Notes: generated by a model from the sequence alone, not told the origin. A DNA stretch of 64,000 bases from Affinirhizobium straminoryzae (GCF_007004135.1 NZ_VJMG01000043.1:1-64000), one strand, 5' to 3'; shown: positions 18,135 to 28,637, counted from the stretch's first letter. Made by a program: numbers and translations.

Positions 18135-19913
18135 TCAGACGAGCTGCCGGCCCTTCGCGTCGATGGCATTGGCAACGGCTTCGTCGGTCGCCTCGTCCGG
18201 CAGCAGCATCTCGTTATGCGCCTTGCCCGAAGGGATCATCGGGAAGCAGTTGGCGAGATTGGCAACCCGGCAATCGAAGATCACCGGACGGTTGACGGCA
18301 ATCATCTCGGCGATCTTGTCGTCCAGTTCCGCGGGCTTGTCGCAATACATGCCGACTGCACCATAAGCCTCCGCCAGCTTGACGAAGTCCGGCATGGCTT
18401 CCGTATAGGAGTTCGACAGACGGTTGCCATGCAGCAGCTGCTGCCACTGGCGCACCATGCCCATATACTGGTTGTTGAGGATGAAGATCTTCACCGGCAA
18501 GCCGTACTGGATGGCGCAGGACATTTCCTGGATGCACATCTGGATCGAGGCGTCACCGGCAATGTCGATGACGAGCGCTTCCGGATGTGCCACCTGCACG
18601 CCGATCGCCGCCGGCAGGCCATAGCCCATCGTGCCGAGGCCGCCCGATGTCAGCCAGCGGTTCGGCGCCTCGAAGCCGAAGAACTGCGCCGCCCACATCT
18701 GGTGCTGGCCGACTTCCGTCGTGACATAGGTCTCCCGCCCCTTCGACGCCTCATAGAGCCGTTGGATCGCATATTGCGGCATGATGACATCGTTGGAATT
18801 CTTGTAGGCGAAGGAATTGCGGGCGCGCCAGCGGCTGATCTGCTGCTGCCATTCCTCCGTCTGTGCCTTTTCGGGCTTCTTCGGCAAGGCGCGCCACAGG
18901 CGAACCATGTCTTCCAGAACGCGACCGACATCGCCGACGATCGGAATGTCGACGCGGACATTCTTGTTGATCGAGGACGGGTCGATGTCGATGTGGATCT
19001 TGCGCGAGTTCGGCGAAAACGCATTCAGGCGGCCGGTGATGCGGTCGTCGAAGCGTGCGCCGATGCAGACCATGACGTCGCAATCATGCATCGCCATGTT
19101 CGCCTCGTAGGAACCGTGCATGCCGAGCATGCCGAGCCAGTTCTTGCCGGAGGCCGGATAGGCGCCCAGGCCCATCAGCGTCGAGGTGATCGGGAAATCC
19201 GTCAGCTCCACCAGTTCGCGCAAGAGCTTGGTCGCTTCCGGACCAGAATTGATGACCCCGCCACCGGTATAGAGGATCGGGCGACGGGCAGACGCCATCA
19301 GTTCGACGGCGGCGCGCACCGCGTTCAGGTCACCCTCGACCTTCGGCTTGTAGCTCTTCTGGACGACATGATCGGCCTTCGGCGTGTAGGTGCCGGTGGC
19401 AAACTGGATGTCCTTCGGAATATCGACGACGACCGGACCCGGACGGCCGGTCTGGGCGATGCGGAAGGCTTCGTGAATGGTGGCCGCCAGTTCGTTGACG
19501 TCCTTCACCAGCCAGTTGTGCTTGGTGCAGGGGCGCGTGATGCCGACGGTATCGCATTCCTGGAAGGCGTCGGAACCGATCAGCGTGGTGGGCACCTGGC
19601 CGGTGAGGCAGACGAGCGGGATCGAATCCATCAGCGCGTCCTGCAGCGGCGTCACCGCATTGGTGGCACCCGGACCGGAGGTGACCAGCATCACGCCGAC
19701 CTTGCCGGTGGAGCGCGCATAGCCTTCCGCCGCATGGCCGGCGCCCTGCTCGTGACGGACAAGAATGTGCTGGATGTCGTCCTGCTGGAAGATCTCGTCA
19801 TAGATCGGCAGCACGGCGCCGCCCGGATAGCCGAAAACATGCTCGACCCCGTTGTCCTTCAGGGCTCTCAGAACGATTTCCGCCCCTGTCATCCGATTGT
19901 CTGTGTCCGTCAT
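18135..19913 (-). CDS. ilvI: Acetolactate synthase large (catalytic) subunit
   Basis: A 592-residue ThDP-, FAD- and Mg2+-dependent enzyme that condenses two pyruvates, or pyruvate plus 2-oxobutyrate, as the first committed step to Val/Leu/Ile. N-terminal VFGYPGGAVLPIYDE and LVRHEQGAGHAAEGYAR include the catalytic Glu. The ThDP motif GDASIQMCIQEMS with downstream NNQYMGMVRQWQ is near the C-terminus. The ATG at 19913 matches family N-termini (MTDTDNRMTGAEIV); a GTG at 19943 would add ten residues. Expression is likely set by the attenuator ending at 19969. Confidence 0.96.
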   Translation of the reverse strand: MTDTDNRMTGAEIVLRALKDNGVEHVFGYPGGAVLPIYDEIFQQDDIQHILVRHEQGAGHAAEGYARSTGKVGVMLVTSGPGATNAVTPLQDALMDSIPLVCLTGQVPTTLIGSDAFQECDTVGITRPCTKHNWLVKDVNELAATIHEAFRIAQTGRPGPVVVDIPKDIQFATGTYTPKADHVVQKSYKPKVEGDLNAVRAAVELMASARRPILYTGGGVINSGPEATKLLRELVELTDFPITSTLMGLGAYPASGKNWLGMLGMHGSYEANMAMHDCDVMVCIGARFDDRITGRLNAFSPNSRKIHIDIDPSSINKNVRVDIPIVGDVGRVLEDMVRLWRALPKKPEKAQTEEWQQQISRWRARNSFAYKNSNDVIMPQYAIQRLYEASKGRETYVTTEVGQHQMWAAQFFGFEAPNRWLTSGGLGTMGYGLPAAIGVQVAHPEALVIDIAGDASIQMCIQEMSCAIQYGLPVKIFILNNQYMGMVRQWQQLLHGNRLSNSYTEAMPDFVKLAEAYGAVGMYCDKPAELDDKIAEMIAVNRPVIFDCRVANLANCFPMIPSGKAHNEMLLPDEATDEAVANAIDAKGRQLV

Positions 19914-19968
19914 GTCAAAAAGTCCGTCTGCTTTGATTGTCACGAGGCCGAAGCCAGATTGAAGGCAT

Positions 19969-19994
19969 AAAAAAAGGCCCCTTGAGGAGCCTTT
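19969..19994 (-). terminator. Attenuator terminator upstream of ilvI
   Basis: On the minus strand AAAGGCTCC pairs with GGGGCCTTT (one G-U) around TCAA and runs into seven T residues: a textbook intrinsic terminator placed 55 bp before the ilvI ATG. With the branched-chain-rich leader peptide upstream it forms an attenuator. An upstream stem, GCGCATGGG (20046-20038) with CCCATGCGC (20007-19999), encloses a second hairpin, GGACGG with CCGTCC (20035-20030 with 20024-20019), overlapping the leader stop codon. Confidence 0.85.
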
Positions 19995-20024
19995 GGTAGC
20001 GCATGGGTGGCTGTCGCCGGACGG

Positions 20025-20081
20025 TTACACCGTCCTGCCCATGCGCCTTCCCACCACGATAAGTGCGTTCGATACGATCAT
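20025..20081 (-). CDS. ilvL: ilvIH leader peptide MIVSNALIVVGRRMGRTV
   Basis: An 18-codon frame (ATG 20081, TAA 20027-20025) rich in the regulatory amino acids: two Ile, four Val and one Leu, with Ile-Val-Val and Ile-Val runs. It is followed by competing hairpins and a terminator before ilvI, the classical layout of branched-chain amino acid attenuation: ribosomes stalled on scarce Ile/Val-tRNA would favour antitermination. No Shine-Dalgarno sequence precedes it; the promoter-like elements place transcription start at or near the ATG, so it may be translated leaderless. The symbol is by analogy. Confidence 0.75.
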   Translation of the reverse strand: MIVSNALIVVGRRMGRTV

Positions 20082-20089
20082 GGGAAGAA

Positions 20090-20118
20090 CCGTTAGCCAG
20101 AAAATTGCGGCTCGTCAA
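20090..20118 (-). promoter_or_regulatory. Probable ilvIH promoter
   Basis: On the minus strand a -35-like TTGACG (20118-20113) is separated by 17 bp from TAACGG (20095-20090). This spacing predicts a start about 7-9 bases on, at 20083-20081, coinciding with the leader ATG. The -10 match is weak compared with TATAAT. Confidence 0.45.
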
Positions 20119-20286
20119 CGCAAATGCGCAACAAAACATCAGGCCTTGTCGTAATTCGCCCGTAAAACCGGCAGTTTCCGCAATCCTCCCGCAAGGGCCT
20201 GTTAAGCCCGGTGGCTCTAGTCTGGCCGCATCACCGGCACTGGCCGGAATGCGCCGCTGCTCCCACCCGGACCGAAGGGTTTCCCC

Positions 20287-22224
20287 TTGCACGATCAAAA
20301 CCCTGCCCTCTCCGCCCGCCTGCCGGACCGGCGCGATGCCGAGGCGGCCGGCAACCGTCTGCTCGGGCGCGTGGTGGCCTGCACAGGTGCCCGCGCCACG
20401 ATTGCAGCAAGCTCGGAGGCCGGCTCTACCACCCATGCCGAACTCTGGGCCGTCGGGCGGCTGGTCTCGATCGCGGTCGGCCGCAACCGCGTGGTCGCGC
20501 TCGCCTATGCCATGCAGGCGGCCACGCAAGAATGGTCGGCCACGGATGCCAACGCCTTCCGGGTGGAGGTGGAACTGCTCGGCGAAGTGCGGGTGGGCGC
20601 CGATGGCAGCGACCTGTTTTCGACCGGCATTTCGCGCTATCCGCATCTCGGCGCGGCCGTGCACCGCATCCGCGCCGGCGACCTGCAGCGCATCTACGAT
20701 CCCGGCACGCCGGACAGCTGCAGCATCGGCCGGCTGACGCAGGATGCGGCAATCGATGCGACGATCCACATTCCCTCGATGCTCGCCAAGCATTTCGCCA
20801 TCGTCGGCTCCACCGGCGTCGGCAAATCGACGGCGGCGACGCTGCTGCTCCGCAAGGCGATCGAGGCCGATCCGAAGCTGCGCGTGCTCATCCTCGATCC
20901 GCACAATGAATTTGCCGCCGCGTTTCCGGATCTTGCCGTGGTGATCGACACCGACACGCTGGACCTGCCCTTCTGGCTGATGCGGCTCGAGGAGTTTTCC
21001 GAAGCGGTGTTTCGCGGCCGTCCGCCAGTGGCCGAGGAACTGGATGTGCTGCGCGACCTGATACCGGAGGCAAAACGCGCCTTTCGCGGCGGCGATCCGG
21101 GCCGACGCCCCGCAGATCGCGGCACGATTACCGCTGACACGCCCGTGCCCTACCGGATGTCGGACCTGATCGCGCTGATCGACGAGCGGATGGGAAGGCT
21201 CGACGGACGTGACGAGAAGCCGGCGCTGCGGGCGTTGAAGGTGCGGCTGATGTCGGTCGTCAATGATCCGCGCTACCAGTTCATGTTCTCCAGCAATACG
21301 ATCCATGACACGATCCTGGAGACGATCACACGCATCTTCCGGATTCCGGGCGGTGACAGGCCGATCTGCACCTTCCAGCTGGCGGGTATCCCCTCCGAAG
21401 TGGTGAATTCCGTCGCCTCCGTGCTTTGCCGGATGGCTTTCGAGATTGGCCTGTGGAGCGAAGGCGCGGTGCACATGCTGGTGGTCTGCGAGGAAGCGCA
21501 TCGCTATGTACCGGCCGATGCCACGCTCGGCTTCCTGCCGACGCGCCAGGCCATTGCCCGCATTGCCAAGGAGGGCCGCAAATACGGCGTCTCGCTCGGC
21601 ATCATCACCCAGCGCCCCGGCGAACTCGACCAGACGATCCTGTCGCAATGTTCCACCGTCTTCGCAATGCGCCTTGCCAATGAGCGCGACCAGGAGATCA
21701 TCCGCTCGGCCTTGCCGAATTCCGGCGCCTCGACCGTCAGCTTCCTGTCGGCAATCGGCAATGGCGAGGCGATTGCCTTCGGCGAGGCGATCAGCGTGCC
21801 GATGCGCTTGACATTCGAGCGGATCGAACCCCACCGTCTTCCGACAGCCCACGGCCTTGCCGCACGCACAGCGGAGACCACGCCCGAAACCGTGGATCTG
21901 CGCCGGATCGTCTCCCGCATGCGGTCCATTGCGGAACTGGATATTTCCGATTTCCAGAAAAGCGTGCTGGGAAGCCTGCCGGACGAGGAGCCGGATCTGT
22001 TTGCGCCCCCTGCCCCTTCCTCGCCGATGGATGCCGCCCTCGAACCCTATCGCCCGGACATGCTGCCCGGCACCCGGCTGTCGGCCCATCCGCCAGAGAC
22101 GCGGCTGATCCGGCGCGAATGGTCACCAGCCAGCGGCTCGTCCATCACGTCCGGCTCCGGCAGCAATGAACGCTCCCCGCGCGATCCGTTCCGCCCGCCG
22201 CGAGAGGGCTGGCGCGAGGAGTGA
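20287..22224 (+). CDS. HerA-like ATPase (HAS-barrel plus DUF87)
   Basis: A 645-residue HerA/FtsK-type translocase ATPase. The N-terminal ~130 residues resemble a HAS-barrel. Walker A GSTGVGKST has Lys180; Walker B is VVCEEAHRYVP; sensor-like segments ITQRPGELDQTILSQCSTVF and MRLANERDQEIIRSALP follow. HerA proteins form hexamers that work with NurA nuclease in end resection, or with other nucleases in defence systems; no nuclease gene is adjacent. The start is a TTG at 20287 after GAAGGG. The C-terminal ~60 residues are Pro/Ser/Arg-rich and probably disordered. Confidence 0.85.
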   Translation: MHDQNPALSARLPDRRDAEAAGNRLLGRVVACTGARATIAASSEAGSTTHAELWAVGRLVSIAVGRNRVVALAYAMQAATQEWSATDANAFRVEVELLGEVRVGADGSDLFSTGISRYPHLGAAVHRIRAGDLQRIYDPGTPDSCSIGRLTQDAAIDATIHIPSMLAKHFAIVGSTGVGKSTAATLLLRKAIEADPKLRVLILDPHNEFAAAFPDLAVVIDTDTLDLPFWLMRLEEFSEAVFRGRPPVAEELDVLRDLIPEAKRAFRGGDPGRRPADRGTITADTPVPYRMSDLIALIDERMGRLDGRDEKPALRALKVRLMSVVNDPRYQFMFSSNTIHDTILETITRIFRIPGGDRPICTFQLAGIPSEVVNSVASVLCRMAFEIGLWSEGAVHMLVVCEEAHRYVPADATLGFLPTRQAIARIAKEGRKYGVSLGIITQRPGELDQTILSQCSTVFAMRLANERDQEIIRSALPNSGASTVSFLSAIGNGEAIAFGEAISVPMRLTFERIEPHRLPTAHGLAARTAETTPETVDLRRIVSRMRSIAELDISDFQKSVLGSLPDEEPDLFAPPAPSSPMDAALEPYRPDMLPGTRLSAHPPETRLIRREWSPASGSSITSGSGSNERSPRDPFRPPREGWREE

Positions 22225-22279
22225 GCACTCTGGGCTAAGGACCGGGGTTCCCATCCGCAAGCCCGGCGCTGAGCCTCCG

Positions 22280-23182
22280 TCAGACCAGTGGGTCGAAGCG
22301 TGTCCAGCTCTCGTCCATCTGGTTGCGGAACCAGGTCATCTGCCGCTTGGCATATTGTCGGGTCAACGCCGAGCCCCGCTCGATCACCTCGGCGCGGCTC
22401 ATGGAGCCAGCCAGCAGGGCGGCAATTTCCGAAACACCGATCGCCCGCATGACCGGCGCATCCGGCGCCAGTTCGAGCGCCAGAAGCGATTGCACCTCGT
22501 CGATGGCGCCGGTCTCCAGCATGATATCGAAGCGACGGTCGATGCGCGCATGCAGCGCCTTGCGATCCGGCAGCACGACAATTTTCTCCGCCTTGTCTGG
22601 ATCGACCAGCATCGGTCCGCGCGCGGCCTGGAAATCGGCAATAGAACGACCGGTTGCCGCAAAAACCTCCAGCGCCCGGACGATCCGCTGGCCGTCGCCA
22701 GGCATCAGACGTGCGGCCATGGCCGGATCGCAGGCGGCAAGTTCTCCATGCAGCACCGACGCCCCTTCGCCCAGCAGCCGGGCGCGAAGAGGGTCGCGGA
22801 TATCCGCCGGAATGGCCGGCATTTCGGAGAGGCCACCGGTGAGCGCCTTGAAATAAAGCCCCGTGCCGCCGACAAACACCGGCAGGCGGCCTTCGCGGCG
22901 CAGAACCGGCAAAAGGACCTCCACGTCACGGAGCCATTCGCCGGTGGAATAGGCGGTGGTCGCCGGCACATGGCCATAGAGGTGATGGGCAATGCCCTGC
23001 ATCTCCTCTTCGGCAGGGCGCGCGGTCAGCACCCTCAGCGTGTCGTAGACCTGCATGCTGTCGGCATTGATCACAACGCCGCCATGCCTCGCCGCCAGTT
23101 GCAGCGCAAGCGCCGACTTGCCGCTGGCCGTCGGCCCGGTTATCAGGATGGCCTCGCAATTGTCCCGAAGGTTTTTCATCAT
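22280..23182 (-). CDS. miaA: tRNA dimethylallyltransferase
   Basis: Transfers a dimethylallyl group to N6 of A37 in tRNAs reading U-starting codons. About 300 residues, the usual length. P-loop GPTASGKSALALQLA lies near the N-terminus, followed by NADSMQVYDTLRVLT and the substrate motif VFVGGTGLYFKALTGG. The start is ATGATG at 23182/23179, overlapping the serB start head to head (serB ATG 23181). Longer upstream frames lie within serB and are not family-like. Confidence 0.95.
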   Translation of the reverse strand: MMKNLRDNCEAILITGPTASGKSALALQLAARHGGVVINADSMQVYDTLRVLTARPAEEEMQGIAHHLYGHVPATTAYSTGEWLRDVEVLLPVLRREGRLPVFVGGTGLYFKALTGGLSEMPAIPADIRDPLRARLLGEGASVLHGELAACDPAMAARLMPGDGQRIVRALEVFAATGRSIADFQAARGPMLVDPDKAEKIVVLPDRKALHARIDRRFDIMLETGAIDEVQSLLALELAPDAPVMRAIGVSEIAALLAGSMSRAEVIERGSALTRQYAKRQMTWFRNQMDESWTRFDPLV

Positions 23183-24071
23183 GGCTTTCGTTGCCACGCT
23201 CATTGCCCATCCGTCAAATCCCGTTCTCACAGGAAAACTGGGAGAACAGGCCGCCGAAGCGGTCAAAGCCGCAGGCCTTTACTGGCTGACGGACGGCGTT
23301 GCCTGCGATCTTGCGTTGCGCGACGAGACCGATCCGAAGGCAGCGGAGGCATCGCTTCGCGCCTTTCTCGCCGGCCAGCCGGTGGATGTGGTGGTGCAAC
23401 CGGCAGAAACGCGCCGCAAGAAGCTTCTGATCGCCGACATGGATTCGACCATGATCGGCCAGGAATGCATTGACGAACTCGCCGATGTGGTAGGCCTGAA
23501 AGACAAGGTGGCGACGATCACCGCCCGCGCCATGAATGGCGAGATCGCCTTCGAACCTGCACTGCGCGAACGCGTCGCCCTGCTGAAGGGCCTGCCGATC
23601 GGCGTGGTGGACGAGGTGATCGCCAAGCGCATCACGCTGACGTCTGGCGGGCCGCAACTGATTGCCACCATGCGCGCCAGGGGATTTCACACCGCGCTCG
23701 TCTCCGGCGGCTTCACGGTGTTCACCAGCCGGATCGCCGCCATGCTCGGCTTCCACGAAAACCGCGCCAACATTCTCCTGGAACAGGATGGCGTGCTGAC
23801 CGGCGAGGTGGCGGAGCCCATTCTCGGCAAGCAGGCCAAGGTGGACGCGCTGGAAGAGATTGCAGCGACCCTCGGCATCTCCCCGACAGAAGCCATGGCG
23901 GTCGGCGATGGTGCCAACGATCTCGGCATGATCAAGCTTGCCGGTGCGGGTGTCGCCCTGCATGCCAAGCCGACGGTGGCCGCCGAGGCGGGCATGCGCA
24001 TCGACCATGGCGACCTGACGGCGCTTCTCTATATCCAGGGCTACCGCAGAAGCGACTTCGCAACGCCATGA
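23181..24071 (+). CDS. serB: Phosphoserine phosphatase
   Basis: The last step of serine synthesis, O-phosphoserine to serine. 296 residues. HAD motif I is LIADMDSTMIGQECIDELAD, with nucleophile Asp86 and Asp88. Motif II is in TALVSGGFTVFT and motif IV is VGDGANDLGMIKLAG. The N-terminal ~75 residues are the extra domain common in bacterial SerB. The start at 23181 follows GAAGG and shares bases with the divergent miaA start. The stop overlaps the following GNAT gene by 4 bp (ATGA). Confidence 0.95.
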   Translation: MAFVATLIAHPSNPVLTGKLGEQAAEAVKAAGLYWLTDGVACDLALRDETDPKAAEASLRAFLAGQPVDVVVQPAETRRKKLLIADMDSTMIGQECIDELADVVGLKDKVATITARAMNGEIAFEPALRERVALLKGLPIGVVDEVIAKRITLTSGGPQLIATMRARGFHTALVSGGFTVFTSRIAAMLGFHENRANILLEQDGVLTGEVAEPILGKQAKVDALEEIAATLGISPTEAMAVGDGANDLGMIKLAGAGVALHAKPTVAAEAGMRIDHGDLTALLYIQGYRRSDFATP

Positions 24072-24652
24072 GCGAGCGCGATCCGGTCGTCATTGCCGAA
24101 ACGCCGCGGCTTCTCCTGCGCAGCTGGCTGGAGCGCGACCGCGATCTGTTCCGCGAAATCAATGCCGATCCGAAGGTGATGGAGTTCTTTCCGTTTCGCC
24201 GCAGCCATGCCGAAGCGGACCAGCTGATGGACCGCGTCAACGGCATGATCCGCGACGACGGGTTGGGCTTCTACGCGCTGGAACTGAAGGAGACCGGCGA
24301 GGCCATGGGCTTCTGCGGGCTGGCGCCGGCCAATATGCCCGAAATCTTTCCCATCGGAACGATCGAGATCGGCTGGCGTCTGGCAACCCGGTTCTGGGGC
24401 AATGGCTACGTGACGGAGGCCGCCGAAGCAACGCTGACGCATGGCTTCGACCAGCACGGCCTGCCGCACATCATCTCCTTTGCGGTGGCCGGCAACGCCC
24501 GCTCCATCGCCGTCATGCGCAGGCTCGGCATGCAGCACCGCCCGGATCTCGATTTCGACAGTCCCCGGGTGCCCGACACACATCTGCATCTCAAGCGGCA
24601 TGTGACCTATCAGCGCCTGCGCCCGGCAGCAGCGGCAGGCGATATCGGGTAA
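24068..24652 (+). CDS. GNAT acetyltransferase, RimJ/RimL type
   Basis: A 194-residue Acetyltransf_3-type protein: ETPRLLLRSWLERDRDLFREI at the N-terminus, IGWRLATRFWGNGYVTEAA as the acetyl-CoA site, and NARSIAVMRRLGMQH at the end. It is translationally coupled to serB (4-bp overlap). It could acetylate a protein N-terminus, but the substrate is not known. Confidence 0.88.
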   Translation: MSERDPVVIAETPRLLLRSWLERDRDLFREINADPKVMEFFPFRRSHAEADQLMDRVNGMIRDDGLGFYALELKETGEAMGFCGLAPANMPEIFPIGTIEIGWRLATRFWGNGYVTEAAEATLTHGFDQHGLPHIISFAVAGNARSIAVMRRLGMQHRPDLDFDSPRVPDTHLHLKRHVTYQRLRPAAAAGDIG

Positions 24653-24712
24653 AGCGCCGAGAGCGGGGCACAATGCGCCGCTCTCCAGAATCTGCCGGCT
24701 TTCGGACCAATC

Positions 24713-26305
<1,593 letters not shown>

Positions 26306-26418
26306 CAGGCATCCTCGGTTGCAAATCGCCATGTGTCACAAAGCATAAGGCGGAAAGAGGGCGGAGGAAATTACCTTTTCGTGAGTCCCCAGAAGATGAA
26401 CACCCCCTTTGAATCGAG

Positions 26419-26443
26419 AAGGGGCGGCTTGAAGCCGCCCCTT
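26419..26443 (-). terminator. Terminator-like hairpin after hflC
   Basis: AAGGGGCGGC (26419-26428) pairs with GCCGCCCCTT (26434-26443) around TTGAA, 8 bp past the hflC stop. It may separate hflKC from degP transcription. Confidence 0.6.
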
Positions 26444-26450
26444 GCCGGGA

Positions 26451-27377
26451 TCAGTTGGACGGAGCCGCAGCCGGTGCCGCCGGAGCCGCCTGTGCCGGAT
26501 CGCCGCTCTGCTTGAAGTAGCGGAAGAACTGGCTGTCGGGCGACAGCACCATGGTCGTGTTCTTGTCCGAGAGCGCGCCGACATAAGCACGCATCGAGCG
26601 GTAGAACTCGAAGAAGGCAGGATCACGCGTGAAGGCTTCGGCGAAGATGCGGTTGCGCTCGGCATCGCCCTCACCGCGCATGATTTCCGAATCCCTCTGC
26701 GCTTCGGACACGATCTCGACGACCTGACGGTCGGCGATGGCGCGGCGACGCTGACCGGCTTCGTTACCGCGGGCGCGAATCAGCTCGGCCTCGGCCAGAC
26801 GTTCCGCCCGCATGCGCTGATAGGTCTGCTGCGAGACTTCGCGGGTCAGATCCGTGCGGCGGATGCGGACATCGCGGACCACGAGACCGAGCGATTCGGC
26901 GGCGTTCTGCAGGTCGGCACGCACTTCCTGCATCATCGAGGAGCGTTCGTCGGAGAGCGCTGCCGAGAAGTTGCGCAGACCGTAGACGCGACGAAGCGCT
27001 GCATCGAGACGGGTGCGCAGGCGCGCTTCCGCCGAATCGCGATCGCCGGAAACGGTCTGGCGGAAGCGGCGGGCATCGGTGATCTGGTAGACCACGAAGG
27101 CATCCACTTCATAGAAGGCACCGCCGCGCACCTGCACGCGGATATTGTCGAGATCGAAGCGCAGCGCGCGATCTTCGATGTACTGTACACGGTCGGCATC
27201 CATGAAGGCGAAGGGCAGCTTGAAGTAGATGCCGGGCTCGGTCTTCACGTCCTGGATATTACCGAAGCGCAGCACGATGGCCTGCTGGCGCGCACTCACC
27301 ACGAAGATGGAGGAGTAGGCGAGGAACAACAGGATCGCCACACCGATGATGGTGGCCGGGAGACGGTTCGAAGTCAT
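26451..27377 (-). CDS. hflC: FtsH protease modulator HflC
   Basis: A 308-residue SPFH/prohibitin-family protein. One N-terminal membrane span (PATIIGVAILLFLAYSSIFV) leads into AIVLRFGNIQDVKTEPGIYFKLPFAF. A coiled-coil C-terminal half follows, ending Ala/Pro-rich. With HflK it forms the membrane cage around FtsH that restrains its protease. Its start overlaps the hflK stop (ATGA at 27374-27377). Confidence 0.95.
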   Translation of the reverse strand: MTSNRLPATIIGVAILLFLAYSSIFVVSARQQAIVLRFGNIQDVKTEPGIYFKLPFAFMDADRVQYIEDRALRFDLDNIRVQVRGGAFYEVDAFVVYQITDARRFRQTVSGDRDSAEARLRTRLDAALRRVYGLRNFSAALSDERSSMMQEVRADLQNAAESLGLVVRDVRIRRTDLTREVSQQTYQRMRAERLAEAELIRARGNEAGQRRRAIADRQVVEIVSEAQRDSEIMRGEGDAERNRIFAEAFTRDPAFFEFYRSMRAYVGALSDKNTTMVLSPDSQFFRYFKQSGDPAQAAPAAPAAAPSN

Positions 27378-28492
27378 GGGTTGCCTCCCCGGTTCGCGGC
27401 GCCGGCTGCCTGGCTGTTCTGACGCATCATCTCGTTCAGCGGCAGGTAGGGCACGGCACCCTGCTTTTCGTCCAGGATGACCTTGTTGGAATTCTTCAGC
27501 ACGTTCTCCATGGTTTCCAGATAGATGCGGTCACGCGTCACGTCCGGAGCATTGCGATACTCGTTGTAGATCGAAACGAAGCGCTGTGCTTCACCGGTCG
27601 CCTCGTTGACGACGCGATCCTTGTAGGCGGAGGCTTCTTCGCGAACCTGGGCTGCCTGACCTCGGGCCTGACCGAGCTGCTGGTTGGCATACTGGTTGGC
27701 TTCCTCGACGAAGCGATCCTCGTCCTGCTCTGCGCGCTGGACTTCCTCGAAGGCATCGGCCACTTCGCGCGGCGGCGCGGCATCCTCGATCGGCACCGCA
27801 TTGATCGCAATACCGGAGCCGTAGGTATCCATCGTACCCTGGATGATGTCGCGTACTTCCGTGGAGATCTGCTCACGGTTGTCGCGGAAGACATCCTGCG
27901 CCGGACGACGACCGACGACCTCGCGCATGGCGCTTTCGGCGACCTGCTGGAGGGTCGCGGTCGGCGCCTCCAGATTGAAGAGATAGGTGCGCGGATCGGT
28001 GACGGTGAACAGGACCGAGAACTGCACGTTGACGATGTTCTGGTCGCCGGACAGCATCAGGCCTTCGGAAGAGCTGGCATTGCCACGCCCGCCAATGTTC
28101 AACTGCTGCTCTGTCACCTTGACGATCTCGACGGTCTCGATCGGCCAGAAGTGGAAATGCAGGCCCGGACCGGAGATTTCGTCCTTCGGCTTGCCGAAGC
28201 GCAGCTCGACGCCACGCTCATCCGGCTGCACGGTGTAGACGGACTGGATGCCGACGAAGGCAAGCACGATCAGCAGAACGATGAGGAAGGCACCGCCGTT
28301 GAAGCCGCCGGGAACAATGTTGCGGAGCCTGTCCTGGCTGCGGCGGATGATATCCTCCAGATCCGGCGGACCACCATTGTTGCCACCGCCGCCCCCGCCA
28401 CGCGGACGATTGGGGCCTTGACCCCATGGCCCCTGATTGTTGCCGCCGCCGCCCCCCCAGGGGCCGCCGCCATTCTGATTGCTCCAGGGCAT
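27374..28492 (-). CDS. hflK: FtsH protease modulator HflK
   Basis: A 372-residue partner of HflC. The N-terminus has the typical Gly/Asn/Pro-rich region (GGGPWGGGGGNNQGPWGQGP), then a membrane span (FNGGAFLIVLLIVLAFVGIQ) and the SPFH domain (RGVELRFGKPKDEISGPGLH). The ATG at 28492 after AAAGAGG is used instead of an upstream ATG at 28561. It is first of the hflK-hflC pair. Confidence 0.95.
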   Translation of the reverse strand: MPWSNQNGGGPWGGGGGNNQGPWGQGPNRPRGGGGGGNNGGPPDLEDIIRRSQDRLRNIVPGGFNGGAFLIVLLIVLAFVGIQSVYTVQPDERGVELRFGKPKDEISGPGLHFHFWPIETVEIVKVTEQQLNIGGRGNASSSEGLMLSGDQNIVNVQFSVLFTVTDPRTYLFNLEAPTATLQQVAESAMREVVGRRPAQDVFRDNREQISTEVRDIIQGTMDTYGSGIAINAVPIEDAAPPREVADAFEEVQRAEQDEDRFVEEANQYANQQLGQARGQAAQVREEASAYKDRVVNEATGEAQRFVSIYNEYRNAPDVTRDRIYLETMENVLKNSNKVILDEKQGAVPYLPLNEMMRQNSQAAGAANRGGNP

Positions 28493-28637
28493 CAAAACCT
28501 CTTTGTTCGTGTCACTCCCACCCCGCCAGCCGCCGCATGGAACACGCAGCAATCGGGTCATGCCCCGTTATAGGTATGCGAAGGGCTGCTTTCAACGCAG
28601 GGCAGTCTCACTTCCCGGTGTAAGGTAACGAAATGTT

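Noticed and set aside
18093-19970. Long plus-strand frame opposite ilvI
   Set aside because: Shadow of a clear ilvI gene on the other strand; His/Arg/Asp-rich with no motif.
19915-22089. 724-codon minus-strand frame opposite the HerA-like gene
   Set aside because: Shadow frame; the plus strand has full ATPase motifs. Its left end only happens to cross the ilv leader region in another frame.
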